Shown here: positions 23,359-34,599 of the stretch, in pieces
How the letters are laid out: each line of letters begins with the position of its first letter
Position numbering within the stretch: the first letter of the stretch is position 1
Source: Pedinophyceae sp. YPF-701
Lineage: Eukaryota > Chlorophyta > Pedinophyceae
DNA length: 64,000 bases
Direction: 5' to 3'
Assembly: GCA_916048055.1 (NCBI GenBank)
Contig: CAJZHL010000028.1
Span: 682,001-746,000, forward strand
The notes under the pieces: model-generated
What the model saw: only the letters and a program-made list of their open reading frames with translations
Database searches by the model: none
What the model was told of the DNA's origin: nothing
Translations under genes and position numbers: made by a program

Positions 23359-26183
23359 TCACAAATCAATCAATGGAGCGGCAGCGCTCACCACGGCCTC
23401 CTCTTCCCGCCCGCCCGCGCGGTCCGCGTCGCCTGACGTCATTTCTAACCCCCCTCCCAGGCCCAGCCCGCCCAGCTCGAAGTGCAGCTCCCGCGCCGGC
23501 TCCGAGCCCTCGAAGCCGTCCGTCTCGCTGATGTCCGCCACCGCCGGGGCAGCCAGAGCGTCCGGCGCGTGCACCGCCGACGCGGCGTGCGTGGACGAAA
23601 CACCCCCGCGGGACCAATTGGCGTCCCCGCCGTCGCTGGGCGTCGCGGGCGCGCCGCCAGCTGGGCTACCCCGGACGTCGTGGACACTCGCGCTGCCGTT
23701 CCACTGCGCCTTTCGCGCGCTGTCGGCCGCGGCGGCCGCGGCGAGGGCGGAGTTGGGGGATCCGGTCAGCGTCTGCGAGCCCAGGAACAGCTCCATCTGC
23801 AGCTGCCGCGACGCGTCCATCACGACGTTCTGGTACCGTCTCTGCAGCGAGATCGACAGGTTCGCGGCCCCGGACACGCCGCGGAACCGCCCGTTGTTGT
23901 TGCCGTTGAGCAGCGACAGCACACCGCTGTGCATCGCCCGGCTGCCCGTGTAGAACATCGCGTGCAGGTCGCCGTTGATGAGGAACATTTCGCTCATCGC
24001 CAGCAACGCGTCCGCGCGGACCGCCGCCCGCGCAGCGTCGACGGTCCAGCCCCCCACTGCCGCAGCGGCCGCGGGGCCGGCAGCTGCCTCCGGGGGCGCC
24101 GCGGCCGCGTGCACGGGCGGCGACCAGCTCGTGGTCTTATTGTTGTGATCGATGTAGAACGTCCGGCCCGTCGCGGGGTCCACGCGCGCCTCCCACCCGT
24201 CCGGCAGCACGCTCACCGGCGCCGGCATGCGCGCGGCGCTTGCCGCCCGGTCCACGGGGCGGAAGTTCGGCGTTGAGCGCGACCCGTGCATGCCCGAGAG
24301 CTGCCCCGCAGCCGACGCCGCGGCCGCGGGCGAGACGTCGACGCCCGCCTCGCCCCCCGCCATGACCAGAGCCAGTACGGCGATGAAGAAGGAAGCCGCG
24401 TTGGTGCGGTCCAGGGAGTCCGCGCAGTTCAGCCGCAGGAGGCCCCGCTGGTGCCGCTCGACCTCCGGCGCCCCGCCCGGCGCGCACGTGCCCGCCGCGA
24501 CCCCGCTCGCCTCGACGACCGGCCGAATCACCGACCAGAAGCCCTCGACCGCCTTCGTCTCGCCGAGCGCCTTGATCGTCGCGTGCCAGTCGAAGTTCAT
24601 CACCTGGACGTCGACGGGCAGCCCGCCCGCCCTGGCCTCGCGCACAGCTTGCTGGAAGTGCTCCGAGAGCGTCAGCTCTGGCCGGCCTGGCGAGCAGCGC
24701 AGGAGGTTGAGACAGACCAGCCTCGGGGGCGGCGCGCCGGCGCGCGCGTGCTGGGACGCGAGCCGCCGCAGGTACGTCCCGGTGCCGCGGTAAGGGTCCT
24801 CGGATATGATGATCTCGGCCTCCCCGAGCCCGCTGTTCTGCAACTCCACGCGCCAGTTGATCGGGACCGTGCCGCGCCGCCAACACCACCGCGCCCAACG
24901 CTCCGGCTTGCCGCCTGCGCCGCACGCACGGACGGCACGCCGTGGGCACGCAGGGGCGCAACGGCGCCGCACAGCGGAACAAGCAGTACGCACACGTGAT
25001 GGTTGCAGAACGTCACGTGCGCGGCGGCGCGCGTGATCGTGCGCGGCGGCGCGCGTGATCGTGCGCGGCGGCGCGCGTGATCGTGCGCGGTGCGCGCGGC
25101 GTGCGTGGTTCCGCGTCGGGCGGGGGCGCGCTGGTCCGGGGCCCACCTCCGCGGCGCTCAAAAACGAGCATCTCTGCCTCCACCTCGTTCCCCGGGCACG
25201 CGTTCTCGTCCAGGCCGCGGGCCTTGTACCGCGTGCCGGCGTTCCAGCGGCTGCGGCGCGACAGCGTCGCGATGTGCAGTTCGCCCGACACGGTCGGCAA
25301 CACCTTGTTTGTCGCCACGCCCTGCAACAAGCGCGGAGCCGCGCGCGCGGCCCCGACGGCCGCGAGCCCCGACGTCAGGTGCTCGTTCCAGACCCACTCC
25401 GAGGCCCGCTGCTCCGAGAACGCCCGCTCCTGGGGCTGGCCCGGCTCCGCGCGCACGCCTCCTCCCAGCCCAAAGGGTACCGCGACGTCGAGCGTGTCGC
25501 AGAAGTAGTGCGCGCCCTCGAGGGGGAATTCGGTCAGGAGACTGAGCGCTCGCTGCTCCTGCCGCGACGGCGGAGGCGGCAGCTGCCCGCCGGGCCCGGC
25601 CTCGGGCGCCCAGCCCGCCTGAGCCTCCCCCTGCCACCCCTCTCCCCTGTTTGGCACCGACACGAGGGGCAGCTGCACCCACCGCCGCTCCACGACCGTC
25701 CTGACCACGTGCCCGCCCGGGAGCGCGCACGAGCTCGCCGTCTTCGTCCCTAACAGAATCAACGTCCGCCCCGTACCAACAGTCCAGCCCAGCAACACCT
25801 CGCCGTCCGCCACCACCGCCGTCTGCCCCAGCTGGCGCAGGTGCTCCATCGCCCTCCCCTGCACTCGGAGCCACAGCGGCCAGCGCGGGCGTCTGACGCG
25901 CGGCTAGGAGCTCCCAGGCGCAGCTGGACGAGCACTCCTTGACCGTCGGGCACGGCTGGCACGCGCGAGGGCGAGGCGGTGAAGTCAGCGCAAAACGTGA
26001 GGTCACCTCATCCTCGAAGATTCCGTCGCCCGGCTGGTCCCGGAAGTACGCCTGCCCGGAGCTCTGGTGCACGCCGAGCAGCAGCGCGCCGCCAAACGCA
26101 CTTGGGCGCGACACCACCACGAAGAAGACGGGATCCGGCGTCACTTGCACCACCAGCACCCTGCCGCATCGTTCCTGCGGCAT
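23359..26183 (-). CDS. SAC9: SAC9-type phosphoinositide phosphatase with WW domain
   Basis: Removes phosphate from phosphoinositides; plant SAC9 acts on PI(4,5)P2 at the plasma membrane and endosomes. Exons are 26183-26007, 25858-25147 and 24914-23359, giving 814 residues. Conserved stretches follow plant SAC9 in order: LEGAHYFCDTLDV, LSRRSRWNAGTRYKARG, GNEVEAEMLVF, WRRGTVPINW, and the CX5R active site NCADSLDRTN (Cys about 460, Arg about 466) followed by AASFF. A WW domain (about 533-565) has GWEARVDPATGRTFYIDHNN and TTSW. The stretch ISLQRRYQNVVMDASRQLQM also matches the family. Plant SAC9 runs on to about 1600 residues, but this protein stops after a low-complexity tail. The upstream ATG at 26183 is preceded in frame by a GTG only. 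Confidence 0.9.
25017..25090. repeat. 22-base GC-rich tandem repeat in SAC9 intron 2
   Basis: The unit GTGCGCGGCGGCGCGCGTGA plus TC occurs three times without change (25017-25038, 25039-25060, 25061-25082), followed by a partial fourth copy. Each unit is itself nearly palindromic around GGCGGCGCGC. It lies wholly inside the intron 25146-24915. Confidence 0.9.
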
Positions 26184-26757
26184 CGCCACCGCCCTGCCGA
26201 GGGCGGCCGGCTCTCCCTCGCCTCTGCGCGGCCCCCTTGTGCGCTGCTACGTGCGTGACAGGGAGGCCCGGCCGTCCGCGCAGCCGCAAACGCTCGTCCG
26301 TCGAACGTGAGACAGTGCGTGCTGCCCGCCCTCGACCGCGCCGTTGTGCGCCTCCTGGCTGACCGCCTCGGAGCAAAGCGGTGTCAGGGCTGGCGCGCTC
26401 AGGACCCGACTGTGCGCGTGTGACCGCCTGGAGGCTGTTGCGTCGACGTCGCGGGCGGCCGCCCGACTCCGCTGCCACGCAGCGACACTGTCGTTGGATC
26501 GACGCCGCCTAGTGGTTCGTGAGGGCGCGTCGCGCGCGCGCAGTGTGCGAACGTAGGTGCCTGCCCGTCGCGGAGGCAGCTGCGGTGTCTTTTCGTCGGT
26601 TCTACCGCATAGACTCGAAGATACGGAACACGGCCGGCCGGCATATCGCGCCCCTGGCCAGCCGTGCCCCGACGGGGCGCTGGCGCGGACCCGCGGGTGT
26701 TTTCAGCGCGCCAGAGGGTGCTGGCGCTTGCTCGCTGCGTAGGGGGCTGCCGCCGGA
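26184..26757. promoter_or_regulatory. Divergent promoter region between SAC9 and Strawberry notch genes
   Basis: The 574 bases separate two start codons that face away from each other, so both promoters should be here. No named element can be supported. Confidence 0.4.
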
Positions 26758-29700
26758 ATGGAGGAGGCTGCTGGCGTGGAGTCTCACGAGGATGCGGGGG
26801 AGAGCGAGATTTTCGCGCCGTACCGCTGCAGGCACGCACCCAGCGCATTTGCCTCCCTGAAAAAGAAAACGCCGCGCATGAGCCGCGTCGCGCGCGAAAT
26901 CGCATCTCGTGCTTCGAACCACATCACACACGTTTCACAGCCCGTCGACATGGAACGTCGCGTAGTTGCAGGACGGCGGCGTCGCGGGGGCGCCCGCACC
27001 CTGCGGACGTGAGCGAGCCAGCGGCACTCGCCGCCGTGCAGCTCCCGCGGTCCCGGTACGACCTCTTCGACGCCCTGCCCGCCCCAGTCGTCGAGCGCGG
27101 CCTGCTCAGCGACCTGCAGCTCGAGGGCGTCCTCTACGCCTGCGACCGCCACCGCACCATCATGCCCGACGGAACGCGCGCGGGGTTCTTCCTCGGCGAC
27201 GGCGCGGGCGTCGGGAAGGGGCGCCAGATCGCGGGGATGGTCCTCGACAACTTCGCGCGCGGGCGGCGGAAGGCGGTCTGGGTCTCGACCACGATTGACC
27301 TGGTCAACGACGCCGTGCGCGATTTGCGAGACATTGGCTGCCACGGCGTCAGCGTCATCCCCGGGCCGCAGGCGCTCGACGGGGGCGGCGCGCGGAGACC
27401 GTCGCGCGGCGGCGCGCACACGACGTCGCTGTCGACGGGCGTCATGTTCACCACGTACACGACGCTGGTGACGGTGGCGCGTGGGGCGGCGCGGCTGGAC
27501 CAGGTGGTGGCGTGGGCGGGCGGGGAGGAGTTCGAGGGGCTGCTGGTCTTCGACGAGTGCCACAAGGCGAAGAACGCCGGCACGCCTGCGAACGACGGCG
27601 CGAGCGTCGTCGACCACGGCGGAAGCAAGGTGGCTGCGGCGGTGATCGAGCTGCAGCGCAGGATGCCGCGCGCGCGGGTGGTGTACTGCTCCGCGACGGG
27701 CGTATCGGAGGTGGCGCACACGGGGTACATGGAGCGCATGGGCCTGTGGGGCGCCGGGACGGCCTTTGCCAACCACGCGGCCTTCTGCCAGGCGCTGTCC
27801 CGGGGGGGGGTCGGGTACCTGGAGCTGCTCGCCACGGAGCTCAAGGCGCAGGGGCGCTACGTCAGCAGAGGACTGGTGCGCGCGGCCACCGGCTGCAAAC
27901 GACGCACACTGAACCGCACTGTTTGCAAACTCACCGTCCTTCCGTCCCCGGTCGCACCTCCGCAGAGCTTCGCAGGCGCGGAGTGGAGCGAGATCGTCTG
28001 CGACATGGACGCTGCCATGGTCGCGCAGTACGACGCCATCGTGCGTGTCGTGCAGCGCGTCCGCGCTGGCCTCTCGAAGGCGCTCGCTCTCTGCCACGGC
28101 CGCGGCGCGCGCGGGTCCGCCGCGGGCCACGCCTGGCGCACCTTCTGGAGCCTCACGCAGCGCGTCTTCCGCGCCGCGTGCGTCGCGAGCAAGCTCCCCG
28201 CAGCCATCGCCGCCGCACGCGCCGCCGTCGCCGCCGACCAGTGCGTCATCGTCGGCATCCAGTCCACGGGCGAGTTCGCCGTCGACTCCACCCCCGACAC
28301 GGCGCGCAGCCACCCCGCCTTCGTCTCGCCAGTCGCAGCCATGATGGAGCAGTTCGTGCAAGCTCACTTCCCTACCGAGGTCCAAGAGGCCGACGCGGAC
28401 GACGCCGGCGGGCCCCCGCGCACCGTGGTGCTCGCGGAGGCCGAGCGCGTCCGCAGCCGCGTGCTCGCGGTCATCCACGGCGCCGCGAGCGACGGCGTGC
28501 TGCCCCCGAATTCGCTCGACGCTCTGATCGACGCGCTGGGCGGGCCGACGGCGGTCGCGGAGATGACGGGGCGCCGCGTGCGCATGGTGCGCGGGAAGGA
28601 CGGCGCGGTGCGGTACCAGATGCGCGTGACGAGCGCCGCGGCGCCCTCCGCGGACTCCGTCAACATCGCAGAGGCGCGCGCGTTCAACGAGGGCCGCAAA
28701 CGCGTGGCGATCATCTCCGATGCGGCGTCGACGGGGATCTCGCTGCACGCCCGGCGCGGGTCCGGCAACGAGCGCCGGCGCGTGCACCTGACGCTCGAGC
28801 TGCCGTGGTCCGCGGACCGCGCCATCCAGCAGCTGGGCCGCTCGCACCGGTCAGACCAGGCGTCCTGCCCGGCCTACCGGCTGCTGGTGCTGCCGCTCGG
28901 GGGAGAGTCGCGGTTCGTCGCGGCGGTGGCGCGGCGGCTGGAGTCGCTCGGGGCTCTGACGCGCGGAGACCGTCGCGCGGCGTCGGGCCTGGACCTCTCT
29001 GGCAGCAACTTTGACAGCCGTGCAGGGCGTGCGGCGTTCGCGCGGCTGCTGAAGCACGTCGGGGAGGGTCTCCCGCACCTTCCCCACGGCGTGTCGCTGG
29101 AGGAGGTGCTCGCGGAGGCGGATGAGGTGACGTTGGATGACGTGCGCTCGGCGGCGGAGGCCAACAGGCTTGCGGCGGAGAGTGCGATGTCAAGCGGTGC
29201 GGGCGGGCGCGCGGGGAGCACGCTCGCGGACGAGAAGCGCTGCACGGTGCGCGCTCTGCACGCGGCGCTGAAGGAGCTGCTGGGCCGCGCGGGGCTGCTG
29301 GAGGCGGAGGATGCGGGGGGGAAGGAGGACAACGCGAACGTGAAGCGGTTCTTGAACCGCCTCCTGACGCTCCCCGTGGCCTCTCAGAACCTGGTGTTCC
29401 GGTGCGCGTCCCTGCGGCCCACCTCGCGCGCTCACAGCCCATCGATCAAACACAAATTGATATCATCTCACACCGAATGCGTGTTTCGTGGTGTTCGCAG
29501 TTACTTCTCCCTGGCTGTGGACGGCGAGATCGGGCTCGCTCGGATGGAGGGGCGCCACACGTCGGGCATGTCGACGCTCGCCTTTTCGTCCGCCGAGCGC
29601 GTGGGACCCCCCCGGGAGGTGTTCCGTTTCGGGGGCTCTTCCCTGCCACTCACCGCGCACGACCTCATCATCGACCGCGGCATGACGTGGCAGCAGGCCA

Positions 29701-30905
29701 CCGAGCGCCTCCAGGCCGAGGTCGGAGAAGCCGGCCTCGCGGGCGGCCCGCCCAGCGCCCCGGCCGACGGCAGCGCCCCCCCTGGCTTCTACGTGACGCG
29801 CGACAAGTGGTACGGGCACCACTGCGTCGTGCTCGCCCTCCCGCGGGCCGGCAGCTCCGCCGCAGGCCCCGCGCGCGCCTCGGGCGGCGGAACGCTGCGG
29901 ATCCTGCGACCTTGGGCGGGGTCGGCGTCCGGGGGGTTGTCTCCTGGAGACCTCCTGGCGAAGCACGCGCCGATCGAGCCGTCCGCCGCCCGCGCGCTGT
30001 GGGAGGCGGAGCACGAGCGGAGCGCGGAGCGCTGCTCGCACGGGCTGCGGTGCGCACAGCCCGCCGGCGCGTGCACGACGGGCAAGCGGCGCCTGGAGTG
30101 CTGCGTTCTGTCGGGGTCGGTTGTGCGCGTGTGGAGCGTCCTCGAAACGGTGCTCGAGCGCCACAAGTCGCAGGTGCCGCGCACCGAGCGGGCACTGAGG
30201 GCCGTGCGCGTGCCGCTGGGCGGGCCCGACGGGAAAGTGCTGGTTGGCGTGCGCTACCCGGGGGCGCTATTGAAGCACGTGTCAGCGGCGCTGAACTTTG
30301 CACCCGCGGCGGGAGCGCAGGCGGTAGGGGACGACGCTGCGTGCGACGCCCTGGTGGAGCCGCCGACGCCCGTGGACGGCAAGAGCCGGGACAAGGCGTT
30401 GCGCAAGCCATTGGGAATCCAGGACTTCTTTTCACGGCAGATGCGGGGCTCCAAAGGCGAGGACGACGTTGCTGCTCAGCCTACATCTGCGCCAGCACCG
30501 CGGGAGATCTGCATCTCGTCCGACGATGACGACGTCGACGACGATGAGCCCGCGGTAGAGATGCAGCAGATTGCGAACTGCGGCGTTGAAGAGGGGCCAG
30601 GGGGCGCCGACGGACAGCACGTGGGGGAGCCTGCGGCGAAGCGTCTGCGCGCGAGCGGTGCGGACGGTGCCCGCGGGCCGGGGGGGGAGTCCGCGGACGT
30701 CCCCCCGCATGACGGCGAAGGGTTGCGGCAACGACAGGACGGCGGCGTTCGCGGCGTGCTGGACGAGGTGAACGGTGGCGCGCAGAGCGGTGCGGACGGA
30801 GGCATGGAGCAGCTGGTCGCGATGGGGTTCTCGCAGGCGGACGCGTGGAAGGCGCTGCGCGTGGGGAAGAGTGTGGAGGGCGCGATTAGCTGGCTGCTGG
30901 GGTGA
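26758..30905 (+). CDS. SBNO: Strawberry notch/FORGETTER1 helicase-like protein with C-terminal UBA
   Basis: Nuclear SF2 helicase-like co-regulator that works with chromatin remodellers; the plant member (FGT1) sustains stress memory. Exons are 26758-26819, 26972-27875, 27966-29401 and 29501-30905, giving 1268 residues. Motif I is GDGAGVGKGRQIAG, motif II VFDECHKAKN, motif III YCSATGVSE. The second half has the family blocks PPNSLDALIDALGGPTAVAE, IISDAASTGISLHA, HLTLELPWSADRAIQQLGRS-HRSDQ and RLESLGALTRGDRRA, then the SBNO-specific C-terminal region (RGMTWQQATERL, GFYVTRDKW, CVLSGSVVRVW). The last 36 residues (about 1233-1268, MEQLVAMGFSQADAWKAL and ISWLLG) form a UBA-like domain. LGIQDFFSRQ near 1110 is PCNA-box-like without the first Gln. 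Exon 1 is the least certain: its donor is GTACCG. Confidence 0.93.
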
Positions 30906-32028
30906 CGCGGCGCTGTCGCACCGGTGAGCCATGAAACTAGCGTGAGTATATAGCGCACAGGCGAAAGAAGCCGCCGTGATCCGGAGCAGGCCGCGGGGAT
31001 GTAACAACGACGGCTTCGTCGTCGTCGCTCTCCGCAGCCCCGATCGTCCCCGTGATACTCAGCGAATTTGTCTACTTGCGGGTACGTGTGCACGCCAGAA
31101 GGCATTCACGACCTCGTTGTCCGCGAAGTTGCGCGCCTTGACGCGGCCCACGCACCCGCGAACCACGCGTACCCCGTCGACCGCACCCGACACGCGCCGT
31201 CGTACCACGCCCCCGCGCTGGCAGCATGGCTTTCAGCGATCTCCCCGTGAACGATTACGGTTAATACACCCCCCTCCCACCAAAACCCGACCCCCCTGCC
31301 CCCCTCCCCTCCTCCGTCCCTTCCCTCCCCCAACCCCCTTCCTGGGGCCGTGCGGGTGTTCCGCGGCCCTGGAGCCCCATGACAACGTCATCGTCATGTT
31401 AACGATCACACGCACGAGCTTCCTGGGCACTGCACCCCCACCCCTGACAACCACCACGCGGATCCGCTGCTCAACGTGTGCTTCCAGGAGCGGCCCGAGT
31501 AGCGGGTGACGTGAGGGGCTGTCACCTGACATGCGTGATGTCATGCGTGCTGTCTTGCTGGACAGGGTCGCCGGCCGACGACATCGGGACGCGTGGTGGG
31601 GCTTGCCGACGAGTACCCGCACGCCCGCGGGGCTCGTCACTCATCGAAGACTTCACTCGAGCTGCGTGCGCAGGTGATTGGGACCCCGACACTTGTTGCT
31701 GCAGCTTGCTCATCCTGCGTGCGGGTACTCCACCACGTCGTTGCTCGGCCACCCCTTTCCTTGGTTAACGTGACCTCCGGTGTGACACGTTTGTCACACT
31801 GCATGTTCAATACAATGCGCAGCCTTCTTCGTTGCACTTCAATCGTTTCAACTCAACAGGTTGTGTTCGTCGCTACTCGATGTTGCATGCAGCTGTGATC
31901 TCGCCGCTCGGCCGAGTTGCGGCTTCACGGACGTCGAGCCGGGTCGCGACGAGGCTCCTGCTGCCTTGCAGTGAGGAGGTCGTCTTTTGCCTGCACACGC
32001 AAAATGCTCATTGCCCACGTTCGAGGTC
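30906..32028. other. Gene-poor region with repeat, no gene called
   Basis: Starts at the 3' end of the Strawberry notch gene and is clearly less GC-rich than the coding DNA around it, with long C-rich runs at 31265-31345. It contains the repeat copy described separately. No supported coding frame or RNA gene was found. Confidence 0.45.
31611..31775. repeat. Dispersed repeat copy A with a local inverted partner
   Basis: Bases 31698-31746 match the reverse complement of 35219-35266 with one mismatch (core GCTTGCTCATCCTGCGTGCG then GGTACTCCACC). Weaker similarity runs on to about 31775 (GGCCAC, CCTTGGT, CCTCCGG). In addition GAGTACCC-GCACGC at 31611-31625 is the inverse of the core's GCGTGC-GGGTACTC, so this copy could fold. 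No coding capacity. Confidence 0.7.
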
Positions 32029-32624
32029 TTAGGCGACGGAAATCTCAGACAGCCTCAAGCGCGCAAGCGACCAAGGGTAGTCTGTGGTTGTTCTTGCACG
32101 TCGCCAGCGCCCACGCACCTTGGCGCCCTTCACGGGGTCCCAGGCGTTGATGCAGTACGCCTGCTCCCCCGTTGTTGCCACACGGAAACCCGCAAGATTG
32201 TGGCAGTGCTTCGACGGTGATTGTGAGGCGGATTCGCGCATGGCCTCTGCGTCTTCCATCGATGAAGGCGCCGTTGTCGCGGACGGCTCGCCACATCTGC
32301 GGCATGTCATCTGACAGTGCCTGAACGCGACGATGAAGTCGTCGTTACACATTCCGCGGGCAAACACGTCCGGACAGGAGACTCCCTGCAGTCAGAGACT
32401 CTGTGCGCAGGCCGTTGCGGGCAAGACTCACTCTCCGGGCAAGATTCACTCTCCAACCACAATCGTTCTCCCAGCGGTCGTGCCCGCGAGCCAGGGTTCT
32501 CCACCTGCGGCGGAACGTCCTCACACGTTTCTTGTCTCAGGATTCGCGCCTGGCGCGACCTCAGGCAGGTCAGGAGCAGCACGAACACCGCCGCTGTTGC
32601 CGCGGCAAGAAAAAGCCGCTGCAT
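32029..32624 (-). CDS. Candidate small membrane-anchored cysteine-rich protein
   Basis: From the ATG at 32624 the frame begins MQRLFLAAATAAVFVLLLTC, a good signal peptide or anchor, followed by Cys, Glu and Ser-rich sequence. A second frame to 32029 carries a tight cysteine cluster (CPDVFARGMCND, FRHCQMTCRRCG) and two later cysteines (SKHCHNLAG, AYCINAW). An intron in about 32450-32380 would be needed to join them; donor and acceptor choices are ambiguous and the implied intron is short. No family is claimed. It may be two unrelated open frames. Confidence 0.3.
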
Positions 32625-32978
32625 CGCCGAACCCTTCGGAACCGCATCGATCCAGCCACGAGGTCCACGTATGGACACGTCGAAATACGCACGCTGGATT
32701 TCAACATCGTCGGCGGGGGGGGCGTCAGCCCGCCTGACACGATCGTTCGGTAGAAGAACATATGGGCGATGCGTCCCGATGCGTTGGCGTGACGCGAAGG
32801 AACAGCGATCGTGTTCCGCGGGTCTCGGCCACGCTGCGGTCGATTCCATCGCGGTGGAATCGCTTCACATGGGGGTTAGCATGACTCGCCACCTAGTCGA
32901 ATGATCTTTCAGGTCCCAAAGCCTTATGGCTGACGACGCGAAGAATGTGACACCTCACCTCATGTCTCCGCCGCCAAC

Positions 32979-34125
32979 TCAGCCCTGGGCCTCCACCTCG
33001 CGCTCCTCCTGCTTCGCGGTCCCCGTGTCGATACCGTTGACCGCGAAGTCCTTCGTGATCACCGCGAGCCGCAGGTGCACAACCCCCGCAGATGCCGCTC
33101 GCAGCCGGAAACGCTCCCCCTGCTCGTGCACGATCTCCTGCACGCACGAAAGCTGGCCCACCAGTCGCTGAGCCACCCGCAACGTCGGGGCGCACCGTGC
33201 GAGGCAGCCGGGCGGCGCCGGCCGTCCCTCGCCCTCAGCATTGCACGCGTGCGTCGCTGACCGGCGAGCCGCGCGCACCTCCATCCGCAGCCGTGGTCGC
33301 CCGCCCACGAAGAACGCCCTCGCCTCCTCCGCGCCGCTGCCGCTCGGCACCCACGTCGCCACCTCGAGCGTGTGCACGCCTGGCGCGGCCGGAATGAAAC
33401 ACATCCCGTACCCGAGGATGTCCGTGCGCCCGAACTTGTCCATCTCCCACACCTGAAGGTGCAGCTTCGGCCAACCTGCGCGGCGGCGGCACCCTCGCTC
33501 GGAGCGGTGAGCGACCTCGCAGGCCCCCACCAAGTGTGGTTGGTTGCTGCGTGCTCCGACATGGCAGCGGCGAATTCGCGCCGAGCCCGGGTGTTTCCTC
33601 TGCGCCACCGGCTCAATGGAGCGTGCGCGCTCGCGGCGCGACGTGCGCGGCTTCGCGGGGCGGCCCAGGGCTGCGGTTATCACGCCGAGAGGAAGCACGT
33701 GTGGCCAGCCCGTCACCTGAGATCGCTCGGCACACCAAGTGGATGTCGATCGGGTGCGACCAGACGTGCTCGTTGACGTCCACGCCCGTGTCGACCTGCG
33801 TCTGCCCCGCGTCGTGCCCCTCGATCACCTCCCAGTTCTGTCCATGCTTCAAAGCCCACTGCGGGAGCACGGTAGCCGAGCGGACAAGTCCAGGCGGGAA
33901 TTCTCGACCTTCGAATCCTTTTCGAAGGGATGCGGGACCACACGCAGCTCGTGGGTTCTTGTGGGGGCGTCAGGGCAGGCTTGACAGCTCAGGCACCTCG
34001 CAACGCGCGCGAGCGCTCTCCCGGGCGCCCAGCTCGGCGGTTCAGCCTCATACCTTACAAAACGCCGACTTCGATCCAAACTCCGTGCCCCCGCAGATCT
34101 CGCCGATGACGTGGAGCTCGGCCAT
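32979..34125 (-). CDS. B9D2: B9 domain protein 2 (cilium transition zone)
   Basis: B9D2 belongs to the MKS module at the base of the cilium, where it helps gate membrane-protein entry together with B9D1 and MKS1. Exons are 34125-34054, 33858-33717, 33475-33279 and 33137-32979, giving 189 residues (human protein 175). The match runs the whole length: MAELHVIGEICGG, SAFCKWALKHGQNWEVIEG, GQTQVDTG, WSHPIDIHLVC, GWPKLHLQVWEMDKFGR, LGYGMCFIPAAPG, ARAFFVGGRPRL, then GERFRLRAASAGVVHLRLAV. All three junctions keep phase and use GT-AG. The last 16 residues are an extra charged tail. It diverges from the SMP gene. Confidence 0.93.
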
Positions 34126-34599
34126 GGCCACCGCGACGCCCTCCCGCTCCTAGCACGCCCGCGAGAGCCTGCCCAGCCCGCCCAGAGCACGTTTCTGGCC
34201 AAACTGCACGCCGTCCGATAAAATATCCTCGTGGATACTTCTGCGGGTGTCGCAACGCGGGAGAACGCGCTCCAGGCGCCTTCGCGGCCGCGGGCGCGCA
34301 GGGCGAACTGAATGCCAGCACAACCAGCGTCTGCTTCTCGCTGTGATCCGACACGCGTCGCGCCCTTCTCGCGGGCGCAGGAGCTGCAGAATGGCCGGCG
34401 CCGCTCGCCTTTCCCGCCCAGGTGGCGGGCGAAGTTCCTGCACCGTGCTGCACGGCACACACGGGCACTACCCCCCCCCCTGACTCGGTCGGGGCCTCGA
34501 GCGCCGGAAGCTGAAAGGATTGCTCTCCCGCATACTCTGAGTCAGAGTCTCCGACAGCTTTGCCACGTCGTTCGGGACAATCCACACCATCGACGTACC
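34126..34599. promoter_or_regulatory. Divergent region between B9D2 and SMP genes
   Basis: The 474 bases between two start codons pointing apart. It has a run of ten C at 34472-34481 and lower GC just before the SMP start. Nothing further can be named. Confidence 0.4.

Noticed and set aside
25017-25090. CRISPR-like array
   Set aside because: The units abut with no spacers and the host is eukaryotic.
30906-32978. Transposon or virus-like element in the gene-poor stretch
   Set aside because: No transposase, reverse transcriptase, capsid or terminal repeats were seen; only a short dispersed repeat.
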